This document shows positions 9,914 to 19,281 of a stretch of 64,000 nt of DNA, piece after piece; within the stretch, counting starts at the first letter, position 1; each line of letters starts with the position of its first letter. Source of the DNA: Aquibacillus rhizosphaerae (GTDB taxonomy: Bacteria; Bacillota; Bacilli; Bacillales; Amphibacillaceae); NCBI RefSeq assembly GCF_030282825.1, contig NZ_JASTZU010000042.1:1-64000 (forward strand), in the 5' to 3' direction. The notes under the pieces were generated by a model. It worked only from the letters and a program-made list of their open reading frames with translations, made no database searches and was not told the DNA's origin. The position numbers and the translations under genes were made by a program.

Positions 9914-10507
9914 TTAATTATTATCATGGGTATTAATAAAATCATTAATATGGTTGTTTGATTCATGTGGATCTTTTGTACTTTTCAATCTTGAATTCAA
10001 ATTACGCATTTCATTCCAGTAAATCGCATCAGTATAGACTGTAATTTCCTTATTTGGAAATATATTTGCAGCACTGTCACCTATCTTTTTGATAATCGCA
10101 TCAATGTCATCACTATACTCATTTTGTTCTAACATTGCTGATACAATAATTTTATTTTCCGTAACAATCACTTGTGATAAATTAACTTCTTTAAGTTTGT
10201 TTACTTCTTGAGATACTTTTGCAGATTCATCATTATAAAAATTTTCTGTATAGCCGGATTGGTTATTAGGGCGATCTAAATCTGTTTGATAGCCTTCTAA
10301 GTACTCCTCACGATTACGATTATTATTTACATTTGTGCCATTTCGTTCTGATTCCTCTTCTTTTGTATTGTAGGCAAGAGGATAATCATCATACGTATCA
10401 TCATCGCCACCTAGCTTATCACGATTTGCACCTTCTTTGACTAAACACCCAGACAAAACACAAAAACAAGCAAGTGAAATTATGAGGAAAAGAATTATTT
10501 TTTTCAT
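9914..10507 (-). CDS. coxA: YhcN/YlaJ-family spore lipoprotein, CoxA-like
   Basis: A 197-residue lipoprotein. The signal peptide ends at a lipobox LSGC, with Cys-21 as the lipidated residue. A polar linker rich in Asn, Asp and Glu (about residues 35-90) precedes the YhcN/YlaJ domain (VNKLKEVNLSQVIVTENKIIVSAML, then IIKKIGDSAANIFPNKEITVYTDAIYW). Family members are spore cortex or membrane proteins. The position between yebC and safA is that of B. subtilis coxA, on which the symbol rests. Confidence 0.8.
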   Translation of the reverse strand: MKKIILFLIISLACFCVLSGCLVKEGANRDKLGGDDDTYDDYPLAYNTKEEESERNGTNVNNNRNREEYLEGYQTDLDRPNNQSGYTENFYNDESAKVSQEVNKLKEVNLSQVIVTENKIIVSAMLEQNEYSDDIDAIIKKIGDSAANIFPNKEITVYTDAIYWNEMRNLNSRLKSTKDPHESNNHINDFINTHDNN

Positions 10508-10695
10508 TTAAAAAACCTCCCTTACTTTTAGAATGGGTAAGGAATGCTTTTTTATACGAGAATCATATTGGTATTATAAAACAACTTTTTACTATATAAA
10601 AATCTCTCCATTTTATTCTAAGGACTTCTATCCATTTCACGGTTTAAGTGCTATCATTTCATTCATCTTTCTTGTAAAAATTTACAGTATAATAG

Positions 10696-11646
10696 TTATC
10701 TAAGCATACTTTCAACTTCTTCGACAAATCGCAATCTTTTCATCCAATCGTTTGATAATCGGGTTAAATACCATTTATACTGTCGTTCTGTTCTACTTTT
10801 TAAATTAAAGTACCACCATTCGCGTATAAGGTCTGAAGGGATTGTAATTCCCAATAACCAAATCCTAAACTCTTGTTCATTTCCACACATATTATAAGCA
10901 AGCAGTCTATCAAGGTCCCAATCAAGATACGGTAAAAAACGTTGACCTAATTGAATGTAATCGTATACAGGTGGGGATAGTGACAGTAAATCAAAATCAA
11001 TCATATATATTTTTTGCTTATTATCCCTCAAAAAATTATGTGAAGCGACATCTCCATGTACCCACTTGCATTCTTCAACTGCATCTTTTTCAATTTGATA
11101 CCAGTCTAATTGTTCAAATACAGATAACCGCTTCTCTGTTAATTTCATAATTTCTTCATATAATTCTAAAAAACCATGTTGTTCCATTAAGTACTTTGTT
11201 TTGTTCAACTTTGATATCCTTTTATTCCACTTTAAATACAACGGATCTTTTATAATAGGATCATTTACTGTGATTCCTTGTGCATTATTATGAAATGTAG
11301 CAATAGTAGTTAATGCATCTACTCGATCTCTATGGCTATTAAAAGACAATGCGGTACCTTCAATAAAAGGAGTAATTGTCCAATGTAATCCGTAACCAGA
11401 AAGAAATTGCTTTGAATTTGGAAAATGACTGAACTTGCTTACATGTTGATTATCAATTTCAGAAAAAATTTTCCATTGCTGTTTAATGGTGTCACAACTA
11501 TGTTTCCCTTTTAGCACAAAACTTCCTTCTACTGTCTTTATATAAAATACATTTTCTTTTATCTGCCCAATGTTAATGACCTCTAGCCCACCCTCATTGA
11601 TTAAAAAAGAAGAGAGACGACTCATATGCGAATCGTCTCTATACAT
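10696..11646 (-). CDS. CotS/APH-like kinase, sporulation-associated
   Basis: A protein of about 317 residues with the aminoglycoside-phosphotransferase fold. The catalytic loop is intact (WVHGDVASHNFL, the H-x-D-x4-N pattern) and the metal-binding motif is MIDFDLLSLSPP. Related enzymes (CotS, YutH, YsxE) act in spore coat formation, and a location directly after safA fits that. The true substrate is unknown. The frame is open upstream into safA; an ATG at 11646 lies four bases after the safA stop and suits re-initiation, but the ATG at 11625 inside the safA hairpin is also possible. B. subtilis has no gene here. Confidence 0.8.
   Translation of the reverse strand: MYRDDSHMSRLSSFLINEGGLEVINIGQIKENVFYIKTVEGSFVLKGKHSCDTIKQQWKIFSEIDNQHVSKFSHFPNSKQFLSGYGLHWTITPFIEGTALSFNSHRDRVDALTTIATFHNNAQGITVNDPIIKDPLYLKWNKRISKLNKTKYLMEQHGFLELYEEIMKLTEKRLSVFEQLDWYQIEKDAVEECKWVHGDVASHNFLRDNKQKIYMIDFDLLSLSPPVYDYIQLGQRFLPYLDWDLDRLLAYNMCGNEQEFRIWLLGITIPSDLIREWWYFNLKSRTERQYKWYLTRLSNDWMKRLRFVEEVESMLR
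11611..11640 (-). terminator. Hairpin after safA overlapping the next gene's 5' end
   Basis: AGAGACGATTC and its partner GAGTCGTCTCT form an 8-11 bp stem about 10 bases past the safA stop. In the minus direction CTTCTTTTTT follows. The loop contains an in-frame ATG of the kinase gene, so this may be an attenuator rather than a full stop. Confidence 0.6.
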
Positions 11647-11650
11647 TTTA

Positions 11651-12949
11651 TTATTCACTTTCATCTTCATTTTCTTGATTACGATTAGTAGGATATCCAT
11701 AACCTGGCATCATTTGACCTTGCTGTGGATAGCCGTAGCCTGACATGGTTTGAGGATATCCTTGTGTGTATTCTGGCATCATATTAGGACTTGTTGGGTA
11801 TTGGGCTTGCGGATACATTCCTTGTTGGGCGGTTGGATATGGCATTTGTGGAACAGGTTGGTTTTGAGTATATCCTTGCTGATATTGCTTTTCTGGTCCA
11901 TAAGACGGTGTGATTGGTGTATATCCACCCGCATAAGATGGAGTTGGAACAGATCCTTGACCATATGCTGATGTCATTGGCATATTTACTGAATGATTCA
12001 TCCCTGGGTAGTAATTCTTATTGTGCATTTGGTGATGTTGATGATGTTGCTGTTCTTCCTCACAAACACCAGCTAAATGGTGAGGCATTTGTGGCATTTC
12101 TAGACTACTTGACGAAGACTCCATTAGAGTTTCTTGATTAAATGGCATCGTTGATTGAATTGGAGCCTGATAATGGGATGTTTGCTCAGCATAATAACTA
12201 CTATCATTACACTCCATATTGTATGGCATATTATGCATTGGCATTGGTGGCGCTTGGTGCATTTGTGGTGCCTGTTGCACTGGATAAGGAACTGGGTTCA
12301 TAGGGACACAGTATGGCGCAGTTTGATGATAGTTCATTGGCATAACAGGTTGTTGTGGAGAGTAGTAGGGTTGCTGTGTTTGTTGTGTTGGCATTACTGG
12401 TTGCGCTGGATAGTTCATTGTATTTTGATAGTAGTCTACATCTACATCTACGTCTGTTTTATTTACTTCTTGCTCTACTTTTGTTTTTTCAAAATGTGGC
12501 ATTTTCGGCATATTAACCGATGCTGGGTAATTTTCCAAGTGCTGTTCCATCATTGGTATTTCTGGAATATCTACTGGCTTCATTGAATAGCTTTGCTTAT
12601 CTTTTTTAGGCTTCTTATAATCGTCCTCTTTAATTACTGGCATCGCTTTGTCAGAAGTATCTTTAAAAGGATGTTTTGCCTCTGTTTTTTTCTTTGATTG
12701 TTCTTGTTTTTTGGGTTTAGTTGTCTCACTTTTCATATGAGGTGCTGGATACTTTTTCATCTCTTTATCTAACGGTTGTTCTTTTTTTACTTGCTTTGAA
12801 TTTGTAGGGATTTTGATTTTCATTCCTGGCATAATCATATCTGGATTAGATAGTTGTGTATTCATTTGTTTAACTTCTTCAAAATCAACTCCATACTTTT
12901 GAGCAATTTTCCATAATGTTTCACCTTTTTGAACTACATGAATTTTCAA
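11651..12949 (-). CDS. safA: Spore coat assembly protein SafA
   Basis: A 432-residue spore coat morphogen. The N-terminal LysM domain (residues 1-48: KIHVVQKGETLWKIAQKYG, ending MIMPGMKIKIPT) binds cortex peptidoglycan. A charged Lys-rich linker (50-125) leads to a long low-complexity tail rich in Pro, Met, Gln, Tyr and His. In B. subtilis SafA sits at the cortex-coat boundary, binds SpoVID and recruits inner coat proteins; SpoVID is encoded here at 53.9 kb. The start codon is TTG with GGGAG upstream. Downstream of nadA and upstream of the kinase. Confidence 0.93.
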   Translation of the reverse strand: MKIHVVQKGETLWKIAQKYGVDFEEVKQMNTQLSNPDMIMPGMKIKIPTNSKQVKKEQPLDKEMKKYPAPHMKSETTKPKKQEQSKKKTEAKHPFKDTSDKAMPVIKEDDYKKPKKDKQSYSMKPVDIPEIPMMEQHLENYPASVNMPKMPHFEKTKVEQEVNKTDVDVDVDYYQNTMNYPAQPVMPTQQTQQPYYSPQQPVMPMNYHQTAPYCVPMNPVPYPVQQAPQMHQAPPMPMHNMPYNMECNDSSYYAEQTSHYQAPIQSTMPFNQETLMESSSSSLEMPQMPHHLAGVCEEEQQHHQHHQMHNKNYYPGMNHSVNMPMTSAYGQGSVPTPSYAGGYTPITPSYGPEKQYQQGYTQNQPVPQMPYPTAQQGMYPQAQYPTSPNMMPEYTQGYPQTMSGYGYPQQGQMMPGYGYPTNRNQENEDESE

Positions 12950-13170
12950 ACTCTGAAACTCCCTTCTATATTTAAGTAATCTGCCTATAGACTTTTAACA
13001 GAATAATTCATTATCAACATATGCGAATAACCCAAAAAGTTGAATAATTATTTGATGGACATACTATATTTTCACCTATATTTTTTTGTTCAACTAACGT
13101 CCAATTTAATAAAAACAACGTTCACACCATAACAAGAACTGTTAATTATTAATTAGTTTGTAACATAATA
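12950..13170. other. safA upstream region
   Basis: AT-rich spacer between the nadA end and the safA start. It should carry the safA promoter; no box is clear enough to place. No open frame or RNA motif seen. Confidence 0.4.
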
Positions 13171-13205
13171 AAGCAGAGAGGAATTCCTCTCTGCTTCTTG
13201 TTTTT
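13171..13205. terminator. Perfect palindromic hairpin, terminator-like
   Basis: A 13-bp perfect inverted repeat centred on GGAATTCC, with TTCTTGTTTTT on the plus side and weaker T content on the minus side. It could end transcription arriving from nadA, about 430 bases further up. Confidence 0.6.
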
Positions 13206-13296
13206 GAAATGACTGTTTTAAAAGTTTGTTGTTTACGACATATAAAATATAGAGTTCCCTAACACTATGTTGATTTCCTTAATTCATTCATCACTT

Positions 13297-13506
13297 CGGA
13301 AACATACTTCGCTCTCTGTAGGGTCTCAGCGTCATCGTTTTCCCACAGCGAGCATTTGTGAGTAAATAGAATCTAACTGAGGGAGGACAAGGAATGTTTT
13401 TTTGGGGGGGAGTAATCGCAGTCCCACGAGCTGAAGACCCACTCAGAAGTGGTCTCCTTTTGAGTTAGCTGAAGCTGTGCCCGTGGAAAGCGGAGTATTC
13501 TGTCGG
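13297..13506. repeat. Structured intergenic repeat with imperfect terminal inverted repeats
   Basis: The ends CGGAAACATACTTCGCTC and its partner GGAGTATTCTGTCGG are imperfect inverses over about 27 bp (13297-13323 with 13480-13506). Inside is a hairpin (GAAGACCCACT with AGTGGTCTCC, 13433-13456) and a run of seven Gs. More GC-rich than its surroundings and not coding. A possible worn relative lies near 1600-1650. Confidence 0.55.
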
Positions 13507-13635
13507 AACGGATTATTACCACTCAAGACTCATTGCAACAGAAAAGAAGTACACAAAAATTAAAAATACTAAGTGCGAACTTTCTATCAAGGTCAACGGC
13601 TATAATATAACCTGTTTAACTGTCTTCAAAATTTA

Positions 13636-14742
13636 TTAAGCTTTGTCCAACATTTTATTCAGTGCGCTAATTGCTTGGTTAGAGATTGTTTCATCTACGT
13701 TTATCTGATTAATGACATTTCCTTGGTCAAGTTCCTCAAGTGTCCATAATAAATGTGGTAAATTAATTCGATTCATCGTCAAACAAGGACACATATATGG
13801 ATTCAAGGAAACCACTTCTTTATCAGGATTGTTATCTATTAGCCTTTTAACTAGATTCATTTCTGTCCCTATCGCCCATTTGCTACCTTTAGGTGCTTTT
13901 TCAATCATATCTATAATATATTTGGTTGAACCCGCATAATCAGATAAAGCAACTACCTCTCTACTACATTCTGGGTGAACAATAATATTCATATCTGGGT
14001 TTACTTCTCTAGTTTCTTCTATATTTCTTACAGTGAAATTTTCATGAACAGAACAGTGTCCTTTCCATAGAATTACTTTAATGTCTTCATTATTTCCTTC
14101 AAATTCTAATCGGTCATTAATTGGATCCCATACTGCCATTTGACTAAGCGGTACACCTAAATCAAAAGCCGTATTTCGACCGAGGTGTTGATCAGGCAAA
14201 AACAATATTCTTTTCTTTTGGGTAAATGCCCACTCCACCATACCTTTAGCATTAGAAGAAGTAACAGTAGCACCACTGTTTTTTCCAACAAATGCTTTAA
14301 TTGCAGCTGTGGAGTTCACATAAGTTAATGGTAATATTGTATCTCCAAATGTCCTTTGTAATATTTCCCAACTACGCACTGTTTGATCAATATCCGCCAT
14401 ATCAGCCATCGAACAACCGGCTCGCATATCTGGTAAAATTATTTTTTGGTCATCATTTGTTAAAATATCTGCTGTCTCAGCCATAAAGTGTACACCACAG
14501 AAAACGATAAATTCTGCCGCTTTATTTTGGGCAGAAACTTGTGCTAGTTGTAATGAATCACCTGTAGCATCTGCAAATTGTATCACTTCATCTTTTTGAT
14601 AATGATGTCCAGGAATAAACAGACGTTGTCCAAACTTCTGCTTAATCTGTTTAACACGGCTTTCCATTTCTTCTACAGAAAGTTGTTTGTATCTCTCAGG
14701 CATTTCATTTTGCTTCGTCTTTAAAGCTTCTAAAATATTCAT
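13636..14742 (-). CDS. nadA: Quinolinate synthase A
   Basis: A 368-residue [4Fe-4S] enzyme that condenses iminoaspartate with dihydroxyacetone phosphate to quinolinate, the second step of de novo NAD synthesis. The three cluster cysteines are visible in [24 protein letters not shown] and [11 protein letters not shown]. Substrate motifs include [13 protein letters not shown] and [13 protein letters not shown]. Long Gram-positive type with C-terminal extension. Last gene of the nadB-nadC-nadA operon. Its cluster probably comes from the cysteine desulfurase encoded divergently at 17321. Confidence 0.97.
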   Translation of the reverse strand: MNILEALKTKQNEMPERYKQLSVEEMESRVKQIKQKFGQRLFIPGHHYQKDEVIQFADATGDSLQLAQVSAQNKAAEFIVFCGVHFMAETADILTNDDQKIILPDMRAGCSMADMADIDQTVRSWEILQRTFGDTILPLTYVNSTAAIKAFVGKNSGATVTSSNAKGMVEWAFTQKKRILFLPDQHLGRNTAFDLGVPLSQMAVWDPINDRLEFEGNNEDIKVILWKGHCSVHENFTVRNIEETREVNPDMNIIVHPECSREVVALSDYAGSTKYIIDMIEKAPKGSKWAIGTEMNLVKRLIDNNPDKEVVSLNPYMCPCLTMNRINLPHLLWTLEELDQGNVINQINVDETISNQAISALNKMLDKA

Positions 14743-14778
14743 TATTCTCCCCCTGATTTAATCAATTTTAGGCACGTA

Positions 14779-15624
14779 CTAAGAGTTCATGCTTGATGCT
14801 ACATCCAAACTTATATCTAATGCCGTTACGGAATGTGTCAATAATCCTAAGGATATATAATCAACGTTACTAGAACCATATTCAGCAATATTTTTCAGAT
14901 TAATGTTGCCAGATGCTTCTGAAGTGATGTTTTCCGGAATTAACTTGACTAGCTCTCTTACTTGCTCTGGCAGCTGATTATCTAACATAATTACATCTGC
15001 ACCAGCATTTACTGCTTCAGCAACTTGTTCACCATTCTCCGTTTCAACTTCAATTTTGGCCATATGTCCGAGTTGATTTCTAACTTTTTTCACAGCTTCT
15101 GTAATGGAACCACAAAATGCAATATGATTATCCTTAATCATTACCGCATCATATAATCCAAAGCGGTGATTATATCCACCACCACAGGTGACAGCATATT
15201 TTTCAAACATTCTTAATCCAGGTGTAGTTTTTCTTGTATCGCAAACTTTTGTATGATTTGAATTTAGTCTTTGCACAGCTTCGTTCGTTAACGTGGCAAT
15301 CCCACTCATCCGTTGTATTAAATTTAAAATAACTCTTTCTCCTGACAGTAAATCTCTCACATTCCCCCGGACAACTGCAATAACATCACCTTTTTCCAAT
15401 CGATCCCCATCATGTTTTTGCAATGATATAACTGTTTCCGAATTAAGTAACCGATATGTCTCAACAATTACTTCCACACCAGATAAAATACCCTCGCTTT
15501 TTGCAGTAAACGTTCCTTCCCCAAATTGGTTTTCAGGAAATATCATCTCACTTGTCATATCTTGATCTCCGATATCCTCTAACAAAAACGCTTGTAATTT
15601 ATTTTTAAGTTTTATCTTGTTCAT
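14779..15624 (-). CDS. nadC: Nicotinate-nucleotide diphosphorylase (carboxylating)
   Basis: A 281-residue quinolinate phosphoribosyltransferase that makes nicotinate mononucleotide from quinolinate and PRPP. Recognised by LNLIQRMSGIATLT, DTRKTTPGLRMFEKYAV with the GGGYNHRFGLYDAVMIKDNH active-site strand, VETENGEQ and ADVIMLDNQ. Length is normal. The gene overlaps the nadB stop by four bases, so the two are translationally coupled, and nadA follows after 36 bases. Confidence 0.97.
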   Translation of the reverse strand: MNKIKLKNKLQAFLLEDIGDQDMTSEMIFPENQFGEGTFTAKSEGILSGVEVIVETYRLLNSETVISLQKHDGDRLEKGDVIAVVRGNVRDLLSGERVILNLIQRMSGIATLTNEAVQRLNSNHTKVCDTRKTTPGLRMFEKYAVTCGGGYNHRFGLYDAVMIKDNHIAFCGSITEAVKKVRNQLGHMAKIEVETENGEQVAEAVNAGADVIMLDNQLPEQVRELVKLIPENITSEASGNINLKNIAEYGSSNVDYISLGLLTHSVTALDISLDVASSMNS

Positions 15625-17207
15625 TGCCCTACTCCTGTCATTTTTCTTGGTTCAGTCTCTAATCTTTTCCTAATAATTTGTTTATTACGCCACTCGTGAT
15701 CATTAATCAGCGGATAATCATTACGGTAATGAGCACCTCTGCTTTCTGTGCGCTTTAAAGCTGAAGTGATAATCAACCAACATGTCGTTAACATATTCAC
15801 TGTTCTTATTTGAATTGGCGTATAATTATTTATTAATGCGTCGCGATAACTTCTAAAATCATATTGTTCAATCCAGGATTTTGCATCTAGTAAACCTTGT
15901 TTAGTTCTTTCAATACCAACGTGAATTTGCATCACCTCTTGGATTTCAGCCAAATTGGGTAATGGTCCAACAGGCGTGTACGTTTTTTTGTCCATTGCAT
16001 TCGTTTTTCTATATACACTTACATCTGTAGGTGTTAACAATATTTGATCAGCTAATAAGTTAGAAAAAACAATACCCTCAAGCAATGAATTACTCGCTAA
16101 ACGGTTTGCTCCATGTACACCAGTACAAGCCACCTCTCCAATCGCATATAAGCCGTCTACCGTTGTTTCCCCAACCTGATTAGTTACAACCCCTCCCATT
16201 AGAAAATGGGCTCCAGGGGCTACTGGAATTAATCCTGTGTCTACATCTATGTTTGCTTGTTCACATAAAGAGCTAATCGTTGGAAACTTCATACTGAAAT
16301 TTTCAATCATCGAAATATCAAGAAAAACTGTCTTTCCATTTGTCATTTCTGTTTGTATTGCTCGAGCCACCACATCCCTTGGCGCTAAGTCCTTCAAAGG
16401 ATGAGTATCTTTCATAACCAATTTCCCAACATCATTAACTAGAATGGCACCCTCACCTCTTACAGCCTCGGATACTAATCCATAATTGCGGTTATTTAAA
16501 TACAACATAGTAGGATGAAATTGAATGAATTCTAAATCACTTAGTGAAGCACCAGCTCGATAGGCCATAGCTAAGCCGTCTCCAACAACAGAAGGATCAT
16601 TCGAAGTAACCTGATACAACCCACCACAACCTCCTGTTGCCAAAACAATATGATCGGCATAATAAGTAGTTAGCTGCTCATGGCTATTACTAGTGATCAC
16701 ACCTATACACGTGTTATTTTCTATAACTAAATCAAGTACCACTTCATGTTCAATAATAGTGACTTTTCCATCTATTTGTTTTTTCATAAAATTCATGACT
16801 ACTTTACCAGTTGCATCACCACCAGCATGAAGAATTCTCCTTTTTTGATGTGCACCTTCTTTACCTAGTAATAGATCACCATTTCTATCTCGATCAAATT
16901 CAAGACCCTGTTCCATTAGTTTATTAATATATAGTGGACCTTTCTCAACTAATACATTTACAGCCATTTGATTGTTATAAAAACATCCGGCCATCATTGT
17001 ATCTTGATAGTGAATTTTCCAATGGTCTGTTTGGGATACAGATGCTGCTATGCCACCTTGCGCCTTGATAGAATTACTATGATCTTTATTTGATTTTGTT
17101 AAGATAATCACATGACAGTGCTGACACAGTCGTTCAGCAACTGTTAATGCCGCTAGACCGCTACCTATGATGATTACTTTTTTCTTATTAATACCATTAC
17201 ACCTCAC
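15621..17207 (-). CDS. nadB: L-aspartate oxidase
   Basis: A 528-residue FAD enzyme oxidising L-aspartate to iminoaspartate, the first step of de novo NAD synthesis. The FAD fingerprint VIIIGSGLAALTVAERL is near the N-terminus; the succinate-dehydrogenase-like active site follows with HSNSIKAQGGIAA, ATGGCGGLY, EFIQFHPTML, RGEGAILVN and GEVACTGVHGANRLASNSLLE. The start is unclear: the open frame begins with GTG at 17207, which lacks a ribosome site, while GAGGTG lies seven bases before an in-frame ATT that would give INKKKVIII, close to the usual family start. Divergent from nifS; likely repressed by NiaR. Confidence 0.95.
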   Translation of the reverse strand: MRCNGINKKKVIIIGSGLAALTVAERLCQHCHVIILTKSNKDHSNSIKAQGGIAASVSQTDHWKIHYQDTMMAGCFYNNQMAVNVLVEKGPLYINKLMEQGLEFDRDRNGDLLLGKEGAHQKRRILHAGGDATGKVVMNFMKKQIDGKVTIIEHEVVLDLVIENNTCIGVITSNSHEQLTTYYADHIVLATGGCGGLYQVTSNDPSVVGDGLAMAYRAGASLSDLEFIQFHPTMLYLNNRNYGLVSEAVRGEGAILVNDVGKLVMKDTHPLKDLAPRDVVARAIQTEMTNGKTVFLDISMIENFSMKFPTISSLCEQANIDVDTGLIPVAPGAHFLMGGVVTNQVGETTVDGLYAIGEVACTGVHGANRLASNSLLEGIVFSNLLADQILLTPTDVSVYRKTNAMDKKTYTPVGPLPNLAEIQEVMQIHVGIERTKQGLLDAKSWIEQYDFRSYRDALINNYTPIQIRTVNMLTTCWLIITSALKRTESRGAHYRNDYPLINDHEWRNKQIIRKRLETEPRKMTGVGQ

Positions 17208-17320
17208 TCATGTGTCTTTACACTTATATTTACACATAACTTGATAGATGACAAGACTTTTTTGGAAGTGTTATGATTAGAATTATATAAACAAGCTTTC
17301 TATAGGAAGGAACATTCGTT

Positions 17321-18448
17321 ATGATTTACCTTGATTATGCCGCAACAACGCCAATCAGTGATAATGCATTACATGTGTTTAATGAAGTATCTAAAAATTA
17401 TTATGGAAATCCAAACAGTTTACATGATATCGGCACATCATCAAAAGCAGTCTTAGAGCATTGCAGAGAAGAATTAGCTAAATTAGTAGATGCTCCTTCT
17501 AACGGAATTTACTTTACTAGTGGTGGTACAGAATCGAATATATTAGCAGTTAAAACATTGTTACGTGCGAACAAGCGTAAGGGAAAACATATTATTACAA
17601 CGGCTATGGAGCACAGTTCTTTATATAATTTTTTTAAACAACTTGAATACGAACAGGGCTATTCTGTTTCTTATTTAGCTATCGATAAATTTGGACAGGT
17701 AGCTATTGATCAACTAAAAGAAATAATTAGCAATGATACAATTCTAGCTTCGATTCAACACGCAAACTCTGAATTAGGAACGATTCAACAGTTAGAAGAT
17801 ATCGGTGAAATATTACATCATAACGGAGTCTTTTTTCATAGTGATTGTGTTCAAACATTTGGAAAGATACCAGTAAATATTAACCAACTAAAGATAGATA
17901 GTCTTTCCATCTCTAGTCATAAAATTTATGGGCCCAAGGGGGTCGGAGCAGTTTACCTTAATCCGAGCATTTCCTGGTCTTCAGATTTCAATAATAGTAA
18001 TCAAGAAAAAGGTTTCAGGGCGGGAACTGTCAATGTAGCTGGTATTGCTGGATTCGTTACTGCTGCCCAAGATATTTGTAAGAATATAGAATTTGAACAA
18101 AAAAGGTTAAGTAATTTAAGAGAGTACTTCATTAGTAAAATAAATGATCTTGAGTTTAAAATGGAGATAATAAATAGTAAAAGTCAACTACCGAATATTA
18201 TAGGAATCTTATTAAATCGAACCCAGGGTGATTATGCGATGTTAGAATTTAATAGAGCAGGAATTGCTATATCAACCGGGAGTGCATGTAGTTTAGGAGA
18301 CCAACAACCATCACGATCAGTTATGGAGCTTGGTAAATCTGAAGCGGAAGCAAAACGGTTTATTAGAATATCACTAGGGAAATCTACAAGTCAGGGTGAT
18401 ATAGATAAAGCTATTGATATATGTAAAAAAGTTAGTAACAACTTATAA
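17321..18448 (+). CDS. nifS: Cysteine desulfurase, NAD-operon associated
   Basis: A 375-residue PLP enzyme that takes sulfur from cysteine. Visible are the fold start MIYLDYAATTPIS, GGTESNI, the PLP lysine in SISSHKIYGPKGVGA and the active-site cysteine in STGSACSLGDQQPS. Divergent from nadB and followed by niaR, the same arrangement as nifS in B. subtilis, where it supplies sulfur for the NadA cluster. GGAAGG lies before the ATG. The general-purpose IscS/SufS enzymes are separate genes, so a dedicated role in NAD synthesis is likely by context. Confidence 0.93.
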   Translation: MIYLDYAATTPISDNALHVFNEVSKNYYGNPNSLHDIGTSSKAVLEHCREELAKLVDAPSNGIYFTSGGTESNILAVKTLLRANKRKGKHIITTAMEHSSLYNFFKQLEYEQGYSVSYLAIDKFGQVAIDQLKEIISNDTILASIQHANSELGTIQQLEDIGEILHHNGVFFHSDCVQTFGKIPVNINQLKIDSLSISSHKIYGPKGVGAVYLNPSISWSSDFNNSNQEKGFRAGTVNVAGIAGFVTAAQDICKNIEFEQKRLSNLREYFISKINDLEFKMEIINSKSQLPNIIGILLNRTQGDYAMLEFNRAGIAISTGSACSLGDQQPSRSVMELGKSEAEAKRFIRISLGKSTSQGDIDKAIDICKKVSNNL

Positions 18449-18492
18449 CTAGTCCGTGTATTTCATAGGAGATTATAAAGAATGGAGCTTAA

Positions 18493-19032
18493 ATGATGAC
18501 AGATAGTAAAAAATTATTAGGGAAAAATCGCAGGAGTTTAATTCTTCAATGGTTAAAAGAAAACAATCGACCAATGACTGGTAGTGATTTAGCAAATAAG
18601 ACAAACGTGAGCCGGCAAGTAATAGTTCAAGATATCTCTTTATTAAAAGCGACCAATGAACCGATTATCGCTACTAGTCAAGGGTACCTATATTTAAAGA
18701 AAAGTAATAAAGAGTTATTTCAGAAGGTTGTTGCATGTAAGCATACACCCGAACAAACTAAAAAAGAATTATACCTTATTGTTGATCAAGGCGTGACTGT
18801 TAAAAATGTATTTATTGAACACCCTGTTTATGGAGATTTAGAAGCATCTATCATGGTTAGTAATAGAAATGAAGTTGATCAATTTATTCAGCGTGTGGAA
18901 GAAACGAAAGCACCTTATTTACTGCAATTAACCGATGGAATTCATCTACATACATTAGAGGCTGATAAAGAGGAAAAGTTGGAGTTAGCATTTAAGGTGC
19001 TAAAAGAGGAAGGAATCATTATCAAGTCTTAA
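18493..19032 (+). CDS. niaR: Nicotinate-responsive NAD biosynthesis repressor NiaR
   Basis: A 179-residue regulator. The N-terminal winged helix (about residues 13-68, RRSLILQWLKENNRPMTGSDLANKTNVSRQVIVQDI) is followed by the 3H domain with its conserved histidines in CKHTPEQT, FIEHPVYGDLEA and DGIHLHTLEA. In Bacilli NiaR (YrxA) binds nicotinic acid and represses nadBCA and nicotinate uptake. Located 45 bases after nifS, so probably co-transcribed and autoregulated. GGAG lies upstream of ATGATG; either ATG could be used. A hairpin terminator follows. Confidence 0.95.
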   Translation: MMTDSKKLLGKNRRSLILQWLKENNRPMTGSDLANKTNVSRQVIVQDISLLKATNEPIIATSQGYLYLKKSNKELFQKVVACKHTPEQTKKELYLIVDQGVTVKNVFIEHPVYGDLEASIMVSNRNEVDQFIQRVEETKAPYLLQLTDGIHLHTLEADKEEKLELAFKVLKEEGIIIKS

Positions 19033-19047
19033 CATGTTATCTAATAA

Positions 19048-19090
19048 TAAGAAACACTCTAGTTCTAATAGAAGTGTTTCTTAATTTTTT
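19048..19090 (+). terminator. Terminator after niaR
   Basis: AAGAAACACT pairs with AGTGTTTCTT around TCTAGTTCTAATAGA, followed by AATTTTTT on the plus strand. Confidence 0.9.
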
Positions 19091-19162
19091 GTAATAAGAA
19101 AAGTTCGGGCACCTTTCTCAACCTCAACAGGCTTAACACAAGCCTCGTCGAGCGTTTTGTGA

Positions 19163-19200
19163 CACCTCAGGTAGGCGCGGCCACCTCGGGTAGGCGTGGG
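19163..19200. repeat. Tandem 19-bp GC-rich repeat
   Basis: Two adjacent 19-bp units, CACCTCAGGTAGGCGCGGC and CACCTCGGGTAGGCGTGGG, differing at four positions. The core CTCGGGTAGGCG also occurs in the repeat at 19770-19932. Much more GC-rich than its flanks and placed just after the niaR terminator. Confidence 0.6.
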
Positions 19201-19281
19201 ATAGACATAACTGAATGTTAGCTATATTTACCAATTTAATTTTTGTAACTTCATAAACAACAATAAAAAAAGACTTACCTT

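Noticed and set aside
12155-12586. 143-codon plus-strand frame rich in Trp and His
   Set aside because: It is the antisense shadow of the biased Met/Gln/Pro/Tyr tail of safA; no ribosome site.
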